Of a DNA stretch of 13,027 nucleotides, positions 6,805 through 12,595 are shown piece by piece; the first letter of the stretch is position 1, and every line of letters starts with the position of its first letter. The notes beneath the pieces were generated by a model. That model made no database searches and had not been told where the DNA came from. It saw nothing but the letters and a program-made list of their open reading frames with translations. Source of the stretch: Flavobacteriaceae bacterium (GTDB taxonomy: Bacteria > Bacteroidota > Bacteroidia > Flavobacteriales > Flavobacteriaceae); assembly GCA_030694835.1 (NCBI GenBank), contig JAUYUF010000030.1, positions 1 through 13,027 on the forward strand, written 5' to 3'. The translations under genes were made by a program, and so were the position numbers.

Positions 6805-8164
6805 ATTCTAACCTATTTTGTTCATATTTTTCGGCTAATCTTAATTGAATAATTGGAGGAATTATAGTTTTTCTTACTTTTTTTCTAACAAAAGGGTAAA
6901 TTTCAATATTCGCTTTCATTTGATCAGATGGATTGGGATACTTATTGCTTCCTAATAAAATGATTTTCTTTTCATCAAAAAGTTCTTGTTCTTTTTTTGC
7001 GTTTTCACTCACTTTTCGTTGAATTGTACCTTCTTTTAATTGTTTTAAAAAGCCACCACTTTGTTCAATTTCTTTAAAAAGAGCCAATGCTTTTTCTGCC
7101 ATTTGTTTTGTGATTGATTCAATATAATAAGAGTTGTTGGCAATTTTGTCAGCATCCTTAAAATAACTTTCTTCCTTTAAAATCAATAATTGATTTCGAG
7201 CAATTCGTTCTCCAAATTCATTACGCTTACTAAAAATCCTATCATAAGAAACATTAGAGATGGTAGTTATTCCTCCCAAAATAGCACTCATACATTCAGT
7301 TGTTGTACGAAGTATATTAGTGTTGTAATCATATATTGATTTGTTTCGCAATGTTGGTTCAGCAAATATTTTTGGTTCAGCAACAACATTATATTCGCTT
7401 AATAATAGTTTCCACAAATATCTAAAAGCTCTTAATTTTGAAATTTCAAAGAAATAATTACTGCCAACAGAAAAATGAAATTGAATATGATGAGCAGCTG
7501 AACTCCCAAAATGATGGAGATATTCATTAGCTTGTGCTAAAGCATAGGCAATTTGCTGTATATTATTTGCTCCAGCATTTTGATAAATAGTAGTATTAAC
7601 ACCTAATAAATGTAGGTTTTTATCTGTAGTTGATATAAGATTTTCTAAAATTTCATGATCCTTTTTAAGGTTGTGATACCAGTTACCAGTTTCAACTAAA
7701 TTTTTGATAAGATCAAGATTATAAAAAACAGTTTTTTCTTTTAATTGATTGAAAAGCAGCGACAAAAATTGCTCATCTAAAAATTTAAAATCAAAATGGA
7801 TTTCAGTTTCAGGAAATTCTTCAAAAATATTTTTTAGTAAAAGAGTAGGATTAAATTTATCTTGAACAATAAATTTGATGGATTGTGCTCCTCTTTTTAA
7901 AGAATCTAATGTAATTGAATTGGCTTTTCCATCATTTGACACGAAAATTGTTTGACAAATTTTATAATTTTCATGAATATCAGGAACTTCAATTTTTTCA
8001 AATTCATCAGCATGGTAATAAGGTTTGACAGTTATTCCATCTAAAGTGTGAGTTAATAAAGTTTCATTATAATCAGCACCTTTTATATCAAATTGGATTT
8101 TTTGTTTCCATTCAGATGTACTAACAGTGTTGAACTCTTTAAATAGAAAATCATTCATACTCAT
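6794..8164 (-). CDS. mutA: Methylmalonyl-CoA mutase small subunit, lacking a B12 domain
   Basis: This 456-residue protein is the non-catalytic partner of the large subunit and resembles its TIM barrel. Examples are SEWKQKIQFDIKGADYNETL near the start, SAAHHIQFHFSVGSNYFFEISKLRAFRYLW (about 223-252), and the segment around TTTECMSAILGG and GERIARNQLLILKEESYF. The active-site elements are not conserved: the region matching YHMQEAGA reads YQNAGANN. It ends soon after the barrel with no cobalamin motif DxHxxG, whereas the Propionibacterium small subunit keeps a degenerate B12 domain and is much longer. To my knowledge the short form is usual in flavobacteria. The ATG overlaps the preceding stop (TAATG). 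A second ATG at codon 3 is an equally possible start. Confidence 0.92.
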   Translation of the reverse strand: MSMNDFLFKEFNTVSTSEWKQKIQFDIKGADYNETLLTHTLDGITVKPYYHADEFEKIEVPDIHENYKICQTIFVSNDGKANSITLDSLKRGAQSIKFIVQDKFNPTLLLKNIFEEFPETEIHFDFKFLDEQFLSLLFNQLKEKTVFYNLDLIKNLVETGNWYHNLKKDHEILENLISTTDKNLHLLGVNTTIYQNAGANNIQQIAYALAQANEYLHHFGSSAAHHIQFHFSVGSNYFFEISKLRAFRYLWKLLLSEYNVVAEPKIFAEPTLRNKSIYDYNTNILRTTTECMSAILGGITTISNVSYDRIFSKRNEFGERIARNQLLILKEESYFKDADKIANNSYYIESITKQMAEKALALFKEIEQSGGFLKQLKEGTIQRKVSENAKKEQELFDEKKIILLGSNKYPNPSDQMKANIEIYPFVRKKVRKTIIPPIIQLRLAEKYEQNRLEYEA

Positions 8165-8478
8165 TATTTTATAGTGTCATATTCAATTAAGAATAAATCT
8201 TCATTTTCTTTCTTCATATGGTATTCTTCTCGAGCAAATTTTTCCAGTTTTTTTGGATTTTTTAAATCTTTAATAATTTTTTTGTCTTGCTCTATTTCTT
8301 TTGAATAGAATTCTCCGGATGATTCTAACTTTTCAATTTCATTATTTAACATCTGATGTGTTTCATAAGAGTTTTGATCAAAAAAGAGCATCCAAACAGC
8401 AAATCCTAAAGTGATTAGGAAATATTTATTGGTCAAAAACCTGAATGTTTTTTTCTCTTTAAGCTGTTTAAACGTCAT
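8164..8478 (-). CDS. FtsB/DivIC-family septum formation initiator protein
   Basis: A 104-residue bitopic membrane protein: a short basic cytoplasmic tail, one membrane segment at about 19-33 (YFLITLGFAVWMLFF), then an extracytoplasmic coiled coil at about 41-73 (NNEIEKLESS, YSKEIEQDKKIIKDLKN). It ends with the family-typical LEKFAREEYHMKKENEDLFLIE (78-99). FtsB/DivIC proteins join FtsL and FtsQ/DivIB in the division complex that activates septal peptidoglycan synthesis. Size and layout match. It starts 5 bases after udk, and its stop codon shares one base with the mutA start (TAATG). Its placement between udk and the mutase genes looks like operon packing rather than shared function. Confidence 0.88.
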   Translation of the reverse strand: MTFKQLKEKKTFRFLTNKYFLITLGFAVWMLFFDQNSYETHQMLNNEIEKLESSGEFYSKEIEQDKKIIKDLKNPKKLEKFAREEYHMKKENEDLFLIEYDTIK

Positions 8479-8483
8479 AAATA

Positions 8484-9089
8484 TTAAAGTCTATTACTAA
8501 TTACAGTTCTAACAATGTCTATTGCTACGGTATTATATCGATCATTAGGGATAATGATATCAGCATAAGTTTTGGTAGGTTCAATAAACTGTTGATGCAT
8601 TGGTTTTAAAGTGCTTTGATATCTTCCTAAAACCTCATTTATGTCTCTTCCTCTTTCTTCTATGTCGCGTCTGACCCTACGTATTAATCGTTCATCAGCA
8701 TCAGCATGAACAAAAACTTTGATGTCAAACAAATCACGTAATGCTTTGCTGTTAAATATTAAAATTCCTTCAACAATAATCACATTTTTAGGATGTGTTT
8801 TATGAGTGTCTTTTGTTCTATTGTGAGTTATAAATGAATAAACTGGTTGCTCAATAACATTTCCTTTTCTGAGTTCTGCAATATGTTCTACTAACAAATC
8901 AAAATCAATAGCATTTGGGTGATCAAAGTTAATTTTAGTACGATCTTCATAAGAAAGGTCTACAGTCTCTTTATAATAGGAGTCTTGAGAAATAACACAC
9001 ACTTCATCTGGTGGGAGTTCATGAAGAATTTGATTTACGACTGTTGTTTTTCCACTACCTGTTCCTCCAGCAATTCCTATTATAAGCAT
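8484..9089 (-). CDS. udk: Uridine kinase
   Basis: A 201-residue cytoplasmic P-loop kinase that phosphorylates uridine (and cytidine) to the monophosphate in pyrimidine salvage. Visible elements are the Walker A loop GGTGSGKT at 8-15, ISQDSYYKE (the DxYY substrate-binding segment), NFDHPNAIDFDLL, the Walker B-like IIVEGILIF and the arginine-rich lid RLIRRVRRDIEERGRD. Order and length are as expected for Udk. It is the first gene of the leftward udk-ftsB-mutA-mutB unit. A TAAATTTG promoter element lies 22 bases before the ATG. The upstream tRNA unit is closed by a terminator, so transcription probably restarts here. Confidence 0.95.
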   Translation of the reverse strand: MLIIGIAGGTGSGKTTVVNQILHELPPDEVCVISQDSYYKETVDLSYEDRTKINFDHPNAIDFDLLVEHIAELRKGNVIEQPVYSFITHNRTKDTHKTHPKNVIIVEGILIFNSKALRDLFDIKVFVHADADERLIRRVRRDIEERGRDINEVLGRYQSTLKPMHQQFIEPTKTYADIIIPNDRYNTVAIDIVRTVISNRL

Positions 9090-9110
9090 AAGTTTGATTT
9101 TAATACGTTA

Positions 9111-9118
9111 CAAATTTA
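9111..9118 (-). promoter_or_regulatory. -7 promoter element for the udk operon
   Basis: On the minus strand this reads TAAATTTG, a full match to the Bacteroidota -7 consensus TAnnTTTG. It lies 22 bases before the udk ATG and after the tRNA terminator. A good TTG -33 box is not evident at the usual 17-20 base distance (GTTA is nearest), so the call rests on the -7 element and position. Confidence 0.5.
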
Positions 9119-9147
9119 GCAAAATATAGTGAGTGAATAACCTTGAA

Positions 9148-9177
9148 AATAAAAAAAGCCTTCCAAAAGGAAAGCTT
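9148..9177 (-). terminator. Rho-independent terminator of the tRNA unit
   Basis: On the minus strand a 9-bp stem (AAGCTTTCC pairing with GGAAGGCTT, one G-U pair) closes a TTTT loop and is followed by a run of T. Arms are at 9156-9164 and 9169-9177 in window coordinates. It lies 10 bases after tRNA-Thr and isolates the tRNA genes from udk. Confidence 0.8.
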
Positions 9178-9186
9178 CTAAAATTG

Positions 9187-9260
9187 AGCCGATAGAGGGA
9201 CTCGAACCCACGACCTGCTGATTACAAATCAGCTGCTCTAGCCAGCTGAGCTACATCGGC
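9187..9260 (-). tRNA. tRNA-Thr (anticodon TGT)
   Basis: The minus strand folds as a 74-base cloverleaf: acceptor GCCGATG with TATCGGC, a D arm beginning GCTCAGCTGG, anticodon stem GCTGA/TCAGC around the loop TTTGTAA (anticodon TGT, threonine), a five-base variable loop, and a T arm with TTCGAGT. One T-stem pair (T-T) is mismatched. The CCA end is not encoded and must be added. It is the second tRNA of a two-gene unit, 8 bases after tRNA-Pro. Confidence 0.95.
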
Positions 9261-9268
9261 AATTTTTG

Positions 9269-9343
9269 TCGGGGTGGCAGGATTCGAACCTGCGACCTCC
9301 TGCTCCCAAAGCAGGCGCGATAACCGGGCTACGCTACACCCCG
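9269..9343 (-). tRNA. tRNA-Pro (anticodon TGG)
   Basis: The minus strand folds as a 75-base cloverleaf: acceptor CGGGGTG with CACCCCG and discriminator A, a D arm including GCGTAGCCCGGTTATCGC, anticodon stem CCTGC/GCAGG around TTTGGGA (anticodon TGG, proline), and a T arm GCAGG-TTCGAAT-CCTGC with all pairs intact. The C1-G72 first pair is typical of bacterial tRNA-Pro. CCA is not encoded. A near-consensus promoter lies just upstream. Confidence 0.96.
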
Positions 9344-9355
9344 TAAAAGTGTGTG

Positions 9356-9385
9356 CAAATATAGTACTTCTTGTAGTTTGCACAA
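9356..9385 (-). promoter_or_regulatory. Promoter of the tRNA-Pro/tRNA-Thr unit
   Basis: On the minus strand a TTG (-33, complement of 9383-9385) is followed after exactly 19 bases by TATATTTG (-7, complement of 9356-9363). This is a full match to the Bacteroidota promoter pattern TTG-N19-TAnnTTTG. Transcription would start only a few bases before tRNA-Pro. The promoter lies directly after the stop codon of the thioredoxin-like gene. Confidence 0.85.
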
Positions 9386-9389
9386 ATGA

Positions 9390-9725
9390 TTATTCGAAAA
9401 TTATTTTATAAAGTCTAGAAATTGCTGTTGAAAGTTCTTCAATTCCTACATTTCTACTTTTTCTGATACTTTCTTTCCCATCAAAAAACACCAAAATAGT
9501 TGGTTCAACAAAAGCATTGTAATAAGCAGCTACGTCTGGTAACTGTTGTATATCAATAAAATAAAATGAAATTTTGGGATAATTATTTTGAATCAACTGA
9601 AATACTTTAGGTTCTAAAGCTTCTCCTAATGAACATTTAGTTGTAGAAAAGAAAAAAAGAACTCCTTCATTTTCTTTGATAATGTTTTTTGATTCTTCAA
9701 GAGAATTAAAAGTATTGTAATTCAT
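9390..9725 (-). CDS. Small thioredoxin-fold protein with a single active-site cysteine
   Basis: With the chosen start this is a 111-residue cytoplasmic protein without a signal peptide. It follows the thioredoxin layout: a strand GVLFFFST (21-28), the active-site position TKCSLGEAL (C31), a second strand ISFYFIDI (52-59), and EPT at 74-76 where thioredoxins have the cis-proline loop (P75), then ILVFFDGKE. The usual CxxC reads C-S-L-G: the resolving cysteine is glycine and C31 is the only cysteine. It cannot act as a standard disulfide reductase. A monothiol or binding role is possible, but function is unknown. An ATG ten codons earlier (9755) was not used because a TATTTTTG promoter element lies between the two. 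It is divergent from trxB. Confidence 0.75.
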   Translation of the reverse strand: MNYNTFNSLEESKNIIKENEGVLFFFSTTKCSLGEALEPKVFQLIQNNYPKISFYFIDIQQLPDVAAYYNAFVEPTILVFFDGKESIRKSRNVGIEELSTAISRLYKIIFE

Positions 9726-9741
9726 TTTTATATTTATTAAA

Positions 9742-9749
9742 CAAAAATA
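9742..9749 (-). promoter_or_regulatory. -7 promoter element for the thioredoxin-like gene
   Basis: On the minus strand this reads TATTTTTG, matching TAnnTTTG, and lies 16 bases before the chosen ATG at 9725. No TTG is seen at the usual -33 distance. The element supports starting translation at 9725 rather than 9755. Confidence 0.4.
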
Positions 9750-9771
9750 GAACATTTAAAAGAATTATTTT

Positions 9772-9802
9772 AAATGATATTGATATTATAAAAAATGATA
9801 TT
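9772..9802. repeat. Two AAATGATATT direct repeats between divergent thioredoxin-like and trxB genes
   Basis: AAATGATATT occurs at 9772-9781 and 9793-9802. The 21-base spacing corresponds to about two helical turns, as in tandem binding sites for a dimeric regulator. The repeats lie upstream of both divergent start regions. The sequence is AT-rich, so chance recurrence is possible. Confidence 0.3.
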
Positions 9803-9830
9803 CAATTATGAGCATTGAATTTAAAATCTT

Positions 9831-9838
9831 TAAATTTG
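9831..9838 (+). promoter_or_regulatory. -7 promoter element for trxB
   Basis: TAAATTTG matches TAnnTTTG and lies 17 bases before the ATG at 9856. No TTG lies at the standard 17-20 bases upstream (the nearest, at 9815-9817, is only 13 bases away). It argues against the earlier in-frame ATG at 9808, which lies upstream of the element. Confidence 0.5.
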
Positions 9839-9855
9839 TACATAAAATAAAAATT

Positions 9856-10803
9856 ATGTCGAATACAATTGAAAAAATAAAGTGTCTTATTATAGGGTCT
9901 GGACCTGCTGGATATACAGCAGCTATTTATGCAGCAAGAGCAGATTTGAAACCAGTTATGTATACTGGAATGCAAATGGGAGGTCAATTAACAACTACAA
10001 CTGAAGTTGATAATTTTCCGGGCTATCCACAAGGGGTTGATGGTACTTCCATGATGGAGGATTTAAAAAATCAAGCTGAACGTTTTGGAACAGAAGTGCG
10101 TTTTGGATTAGTAACTCAAGTAGAGTTCAGTAAAGAAATAGGAGGGATTCATAAAGTAACTGTAGATGAATCTCATTTAATTGAAGCTAATACTGTTATT
10201 ATTGCAACTGGTGCAACTGCCACTTATCTTGGTTTAGAAAGTGAACAACGCTTAAAAGGTGGGGGAGTTTCTGCTTGTGCTACTTGTGATGGCTTTTTCT
10301 ATAGAGGTCAAGAAGTAATTGTAGTTGGAGCGGGTGATACTGCTGCTGAAGAAGCTACCTATTTAGCTAATTTATGTACTAAAGTTACCATGTTAGTTAG
10401 AAGAGATGAAATGAGAGCATCTAAAGCAATGCAAAAAAGAGTATTTAATACTAAAAATTTAGTGGTAAAATTCAATACTGAAATTGATGAGATTTTAGGT
10501 GATAAAGTAGTTGAAGGTGTTCGTGTAATTAATAATATTACAAAAGAAAAAGAAGTAGTACCAGTAACTGGAGTTTTTATAGCCATTGGTCATAAACCAA
10601 ATACCGAGATATTTAAAGGACAGTTAACAATGGATTCTGTCGGTTATTTAATAACTGAAGGTAAAACAACTAAAACCAATTTGCCAGGTGTTTTTGCAGC
10701 TGGGGATGTTCAAGATAAAGATTATCGTCAGGCTGTAACTGCTGCTGGAACTGGATGTATGGCAGCTTTAGATGCTGAACGTTATTTAGGTTCTCTGGAA
10801 TAA
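9856..10803 (+). CDS. trxB: Thioredoxin reductase (NADPH, FAD)
   Basis: A 315-residue cytoplasmic flavoenzyme that passes electrons from NADPH through FAD and a redox disulfide to thioredoxin. The FAD-binding loop GSGPAGYTAA is at 14-23, GGQLTTTTEVDNFPG at 42-56, the catalytic CATC at 141-144 (followed by DG), the NADPH-binding loop GAGDTAAEEA at 158-167, a basic patch VRRDEMRAS for the 2'-phosphate, and the C-terminal FAD motif AAGDVQDKDYRQAVTAAGTG. All match the low-molecular-weight TrxB family. The ATG at 9856 is chosen over the one at 9808 because the extra 16 residues are not family-like, a -7 promoter element lies between them, and 315 residues is the usual length. A strong terminator follows. 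The divergent neighbour is a thioredoxin-like protein. Confidence 0.96.
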   Translation: MSNTIEKIKCLIIGSGPAGYTAAIYAARADLKPVMYTGMQMGGQLTTTTEVDNFPGYPQGVDGTSMMEDLKNQAERFGTEVRFGLVTQVEFSKEIGGIHKVTVDESHLIEANTVIIATGATATYLGLESEQRLKGGGVSACATCDGFFYRGQEVIVVGAGDTAAEEATYLANLCTKVTMLVRRDEMRASKAMQKRVFNTKNLVVKFNTEIDEILGDKVVEGVRVINNITKEKEVVPVTGVFIAIGHKPNTEIFKGQLTMDSVGYLITEGKTTKTNLPGVFAAGDVQDKDYRQAVTAAGTGCMAALDAERYLGSLE

Positions 10804-10824
10804 AACTTAAATTGATTATAAATC

Positions 10825-10851
10825 AAAAGCCCATATTTTTTGTGGGCTTTT
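10825..10851. terminator. Bidirectional terminator after trxB
   Basis: AAAAGCCCA (10825-10833) pairs with TGGGCTTTT (10843-10851). The stem can extend by a T-G and an A-T pair around a five-T loop. A flanks on the left and T on the right let it work for trxB rightward and for the convergent GIN-domain gene ending at 10883 leftward. Confidence 0.8.
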
Positions 10852-10882
10852 ATCTTTTTATATGCTAGTAAATGGTAAGAAC

Positions 10883-11728
10883 TTAAAATAATTTAGAAAT
10901 TTTCTTTTTATGAATTTGTGCTTTTCCTTCTAGTTTTTCAATTTCAACAACAGGATTATTATAAATATTTACTTCAGCTTTGTTTGAAAGTGATAATTTG
11001 ACACTTTCTTTTACATTCACAGTTATATCTGTTCTTGAATTGGCATCAATAAAAGCATTCTCAATTTTAAAATTTTCTCCATTAAATGTTCCATTATTTC
11101 TTGCTTCAATTTCAATTAATGATCCTTTCCCTTTTGCAATTAAAACACTATTATTTTTTATTTCAGTTTTAAGAGAATCTATTTCACCTTCCAATTTTAG
11201 CTCACATGCATCACTTATTTTAGCTACAATATTTTTTGAGAACACATCAATAGTTAAGTCTGTATTTTTAAATCCATTAATCTTAAAATCATCAGCATCT
11301 ATTTTTACTTTAAAGTCGGCATTTTCAAAAGCATTTATAGTTAGTTTTCTTAATATTAATCTTGTATCAGCATAAATATTTGCATTTTTATAGGCTGAAA
11401 TTGTATGTAAATCTTCGTTAACCGTTACATAAACATTCCTCTTTTTGCTCTTAGAAATCTTGTCTGAAAAATTTATTCTCAAAGTATTGTTATCAACTTG
11501 AACTCTAATAGCACTTTGTAAATTCTCATCTGTTTCTACAGCTACTGTATTGTTATTTCCTTGTGATAAGTATACATCTACATCATCAGAAACTTCAATA
11601 TTATTAAAATTTGATACTTCTCTATTTTGTGTTGTGACAATTTTATTGCCTCTTAATTTGGATTGTGAAAAAATATTTACAGATGTTAAAACTAAAATGG
11701 AAAGTCCTATATAGAATTTATATTTCAT
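10883..11728 (-). CDS. GIN/DUF2807-domain secreted beta-helix protein
   Basis: A 281-residue exported protein with a signal peptide (about 1-21, ending NIFSQ) and no lipobox cysteine. The N-terminal half has the GIN/DUF2807 features: REVSNFNNIEVSDDVDVYLSQG (36-57), VAVETDENLQSAI and RNVYVTV. The rest is a repeat ladder of about 19 residues with turn motifs KNA (114-116), ENA (135-137), KNT (154-156), SDA (172-174), NNS (192-194), NNG (211-213), NSR (230-232) and NKA (249-251). The role of the family is unknown; a cell-envelope adhesive or sensory role is speculative. The ATG at 11728 is used because an in-frame ATG at 11778 lies inside the terminator stem of the upstream gene. It is a tandem paralogue of the 11820-12536 product. 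Confidence 0.8.
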   Translation of the reverse strand: MKYKFYIGLSILVLTSVNIFSQSKLRGNKIVTTQNREVSNFNNIEVSDDVDVYLSQGNNNTVAVETDENLQSAIRVQVDNNTLRINFSDKISKSKKRNVYVTVNEDLHTISAYKNANIYADTRLILRKLTINAFENADFKVKIDADDFKINGFKNTDLTIDVFSKNIVAKISDACELKLEGEIDSLKTEIKNNSVLIAKGKGSLIEIEARNNGTFNGENFKIENAFIDANSRTDITVNVKESVKLSLSNKAEVNIYNNPVVEIEKLEGKAQIHKKKISKLF

Positions 11729-11765
11729 ATAATTAATGATTTTTAATTTAAAAAATAAATTTACT

Positions 11766-11793
11766 AAAAAAACCACATCTATTGATGTGGTTT
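11766..11793 (-). terminator. Rho-independent terminator after the GIN-domain lipoprotein gene
   Basis: A perfect 10-bp stem (AAACCACATC at 11770-11779, complement at 11784-11793) with a four-base loop is followed on the minus strand by seven T. It lies 27 bases after the lipoprotein gene and before the second GIN gene, so the two paralogues are at least partly uncoupled. The leftover 37 bases before the next ATG hold only a near-match to the -7 consensus (TAAATTTA, 11756-11763). Confidence 0.85.
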
Positions 11794-11819
11794 AATAATT
11801 TTAATTAAATGTTAACAAG

Positions 11820-12536
11820 TTAATTCTTATGTACACTTCCTCCAGATGAGGTGTTTTTTACTAACCTTTTAGGGGTTCCTTCGTAATCGATGCTTCCTCC
11901 ACTACTAGCAGTTGCAACTAGTACATCAGTTGCAAACACATCTATACTTGCACCACTTGATACTTTTGCTTCCACCTCATCTGCTTCAAATCGATCAGCT
12001 CTAATAGTTGCTCCGCTCGATGATTTTGCAGAAAATATTTTAGTTTTTCCTATAATTTTAATGCTTGATCCACTTGATGAGGTACTTGTTACATCATTTG
12101 AGACAATCTCTACTCTTATACTAGACCCACTATTTGATTTTAATTGAACAGATTCAGAATTAATTACATCTTCACTAGTAAGAGAAGCTCCGCTTGATGT
12201 GCTCAATAAATTGATATTTTTTGCTGTTACGTATACATTTTTGGTAGTTGCTTTTCTTACATTTTCATCAAAATAAACTTCTAAAATATTGTTATTATTT
12301 ACTTTGGTAATTAAGATATCTTGAAGATTTTCATCAGTTTCTACTATAATTTTCTCATCGTTACCTTGTGTTAAGAAAAGACTGATTCCTTGGCTCACTT
12401 TAATTCCGTCAAATGAACTATTTGGAGTTCTTTCTTCAGATGTAACATGGCTGTTTCCTTTTGTTCCAGTTAATACACAAGATGTTGTACTTATGATAAC
12501 TAATAAAAGGACAATAAATTTAATAATTGATTTCAT
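11820..12536 (-). CDS. GIN/DUF2807-domain lipoprotein with SSG-repeat ladder
   Basis: A 238-residue lipoprotein: a hydrophobic signal peptide ends in the lipobox STTSC, with Cys20 as the probable lipidation site. The GIN/DUF2807 head has SFDGIKVSQGISLFLTQG (41-58), IIVETDENLQDI and KNVYVTA. From about 112 on, seven turns carry an S-S/N-S-G-type motif with glycines at 116, 137, 156, 175, 195, 213 and 232, a spacing of 18-21 residues. This suggests stacked rungs of a beta-helix with an exposed Ser/Gly ladder. Families of this type sit near PspC-like genes in Bacteroidota, and function is unknown. It is 59 bases downstream of the PspC-type gene, with no clear promoter between, and is followed by a strong terminator. 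Confidence 0.85.
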   Translation of the reverse strand: MKSIIKFIVLLLVIISTTSCVLTGTKGNSHVTSEERTPNSSFDGIKVSQGISLFLTQGNDEKIIVETDENLQDILITKVNNNNILEVYFDENVRKATTKNVYVTAKNINLLSTSSGASLTSEDVINSESVQLKSNSGSSIRVEIVSNDVTSTSSSGSSIKIIGKTKIFSAKSSSGATIRADRFEADEVEAKVSSGASIDVFATDVLVATASSGGSIDYEGTPKRLVKNTSSGGSVHKN

Positions 12537-12595
12537 AATATTTTTATTAATTAGTTAATATTTTATTTGATCAATTTTTATAGTTTGATGGGTTT

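Noticed and set aside
9187..9343. Possible integration site at the tRNA pair
   Set aside because: No integrase, duplicated tRNA end or foreign-looking genes are present on either side.
9390..9755. Longer form of the thioredoxin-like protein starting at 9755
   Set aside because: The extra ten residues are not family-like, and a promoter -7 element lies between the two start codons.
10980..11375. 131-residue + strand open frame
   Set aside because: It is a shadow of the GIN-domain gene on the other strand.
11729..11776. N-terminal extension of the second GIN protein from the ATG near 11776
   Set aside because: That start lies inside the terminator stem of the upstream gene, and the internal ATG at 11728 gives a proper signal peptide.
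11890..12147. 85-residue + strand open frame
   Set aside because: It is a shadow produced by the Ser/Gly repeat codons of the lipoprotein gene.
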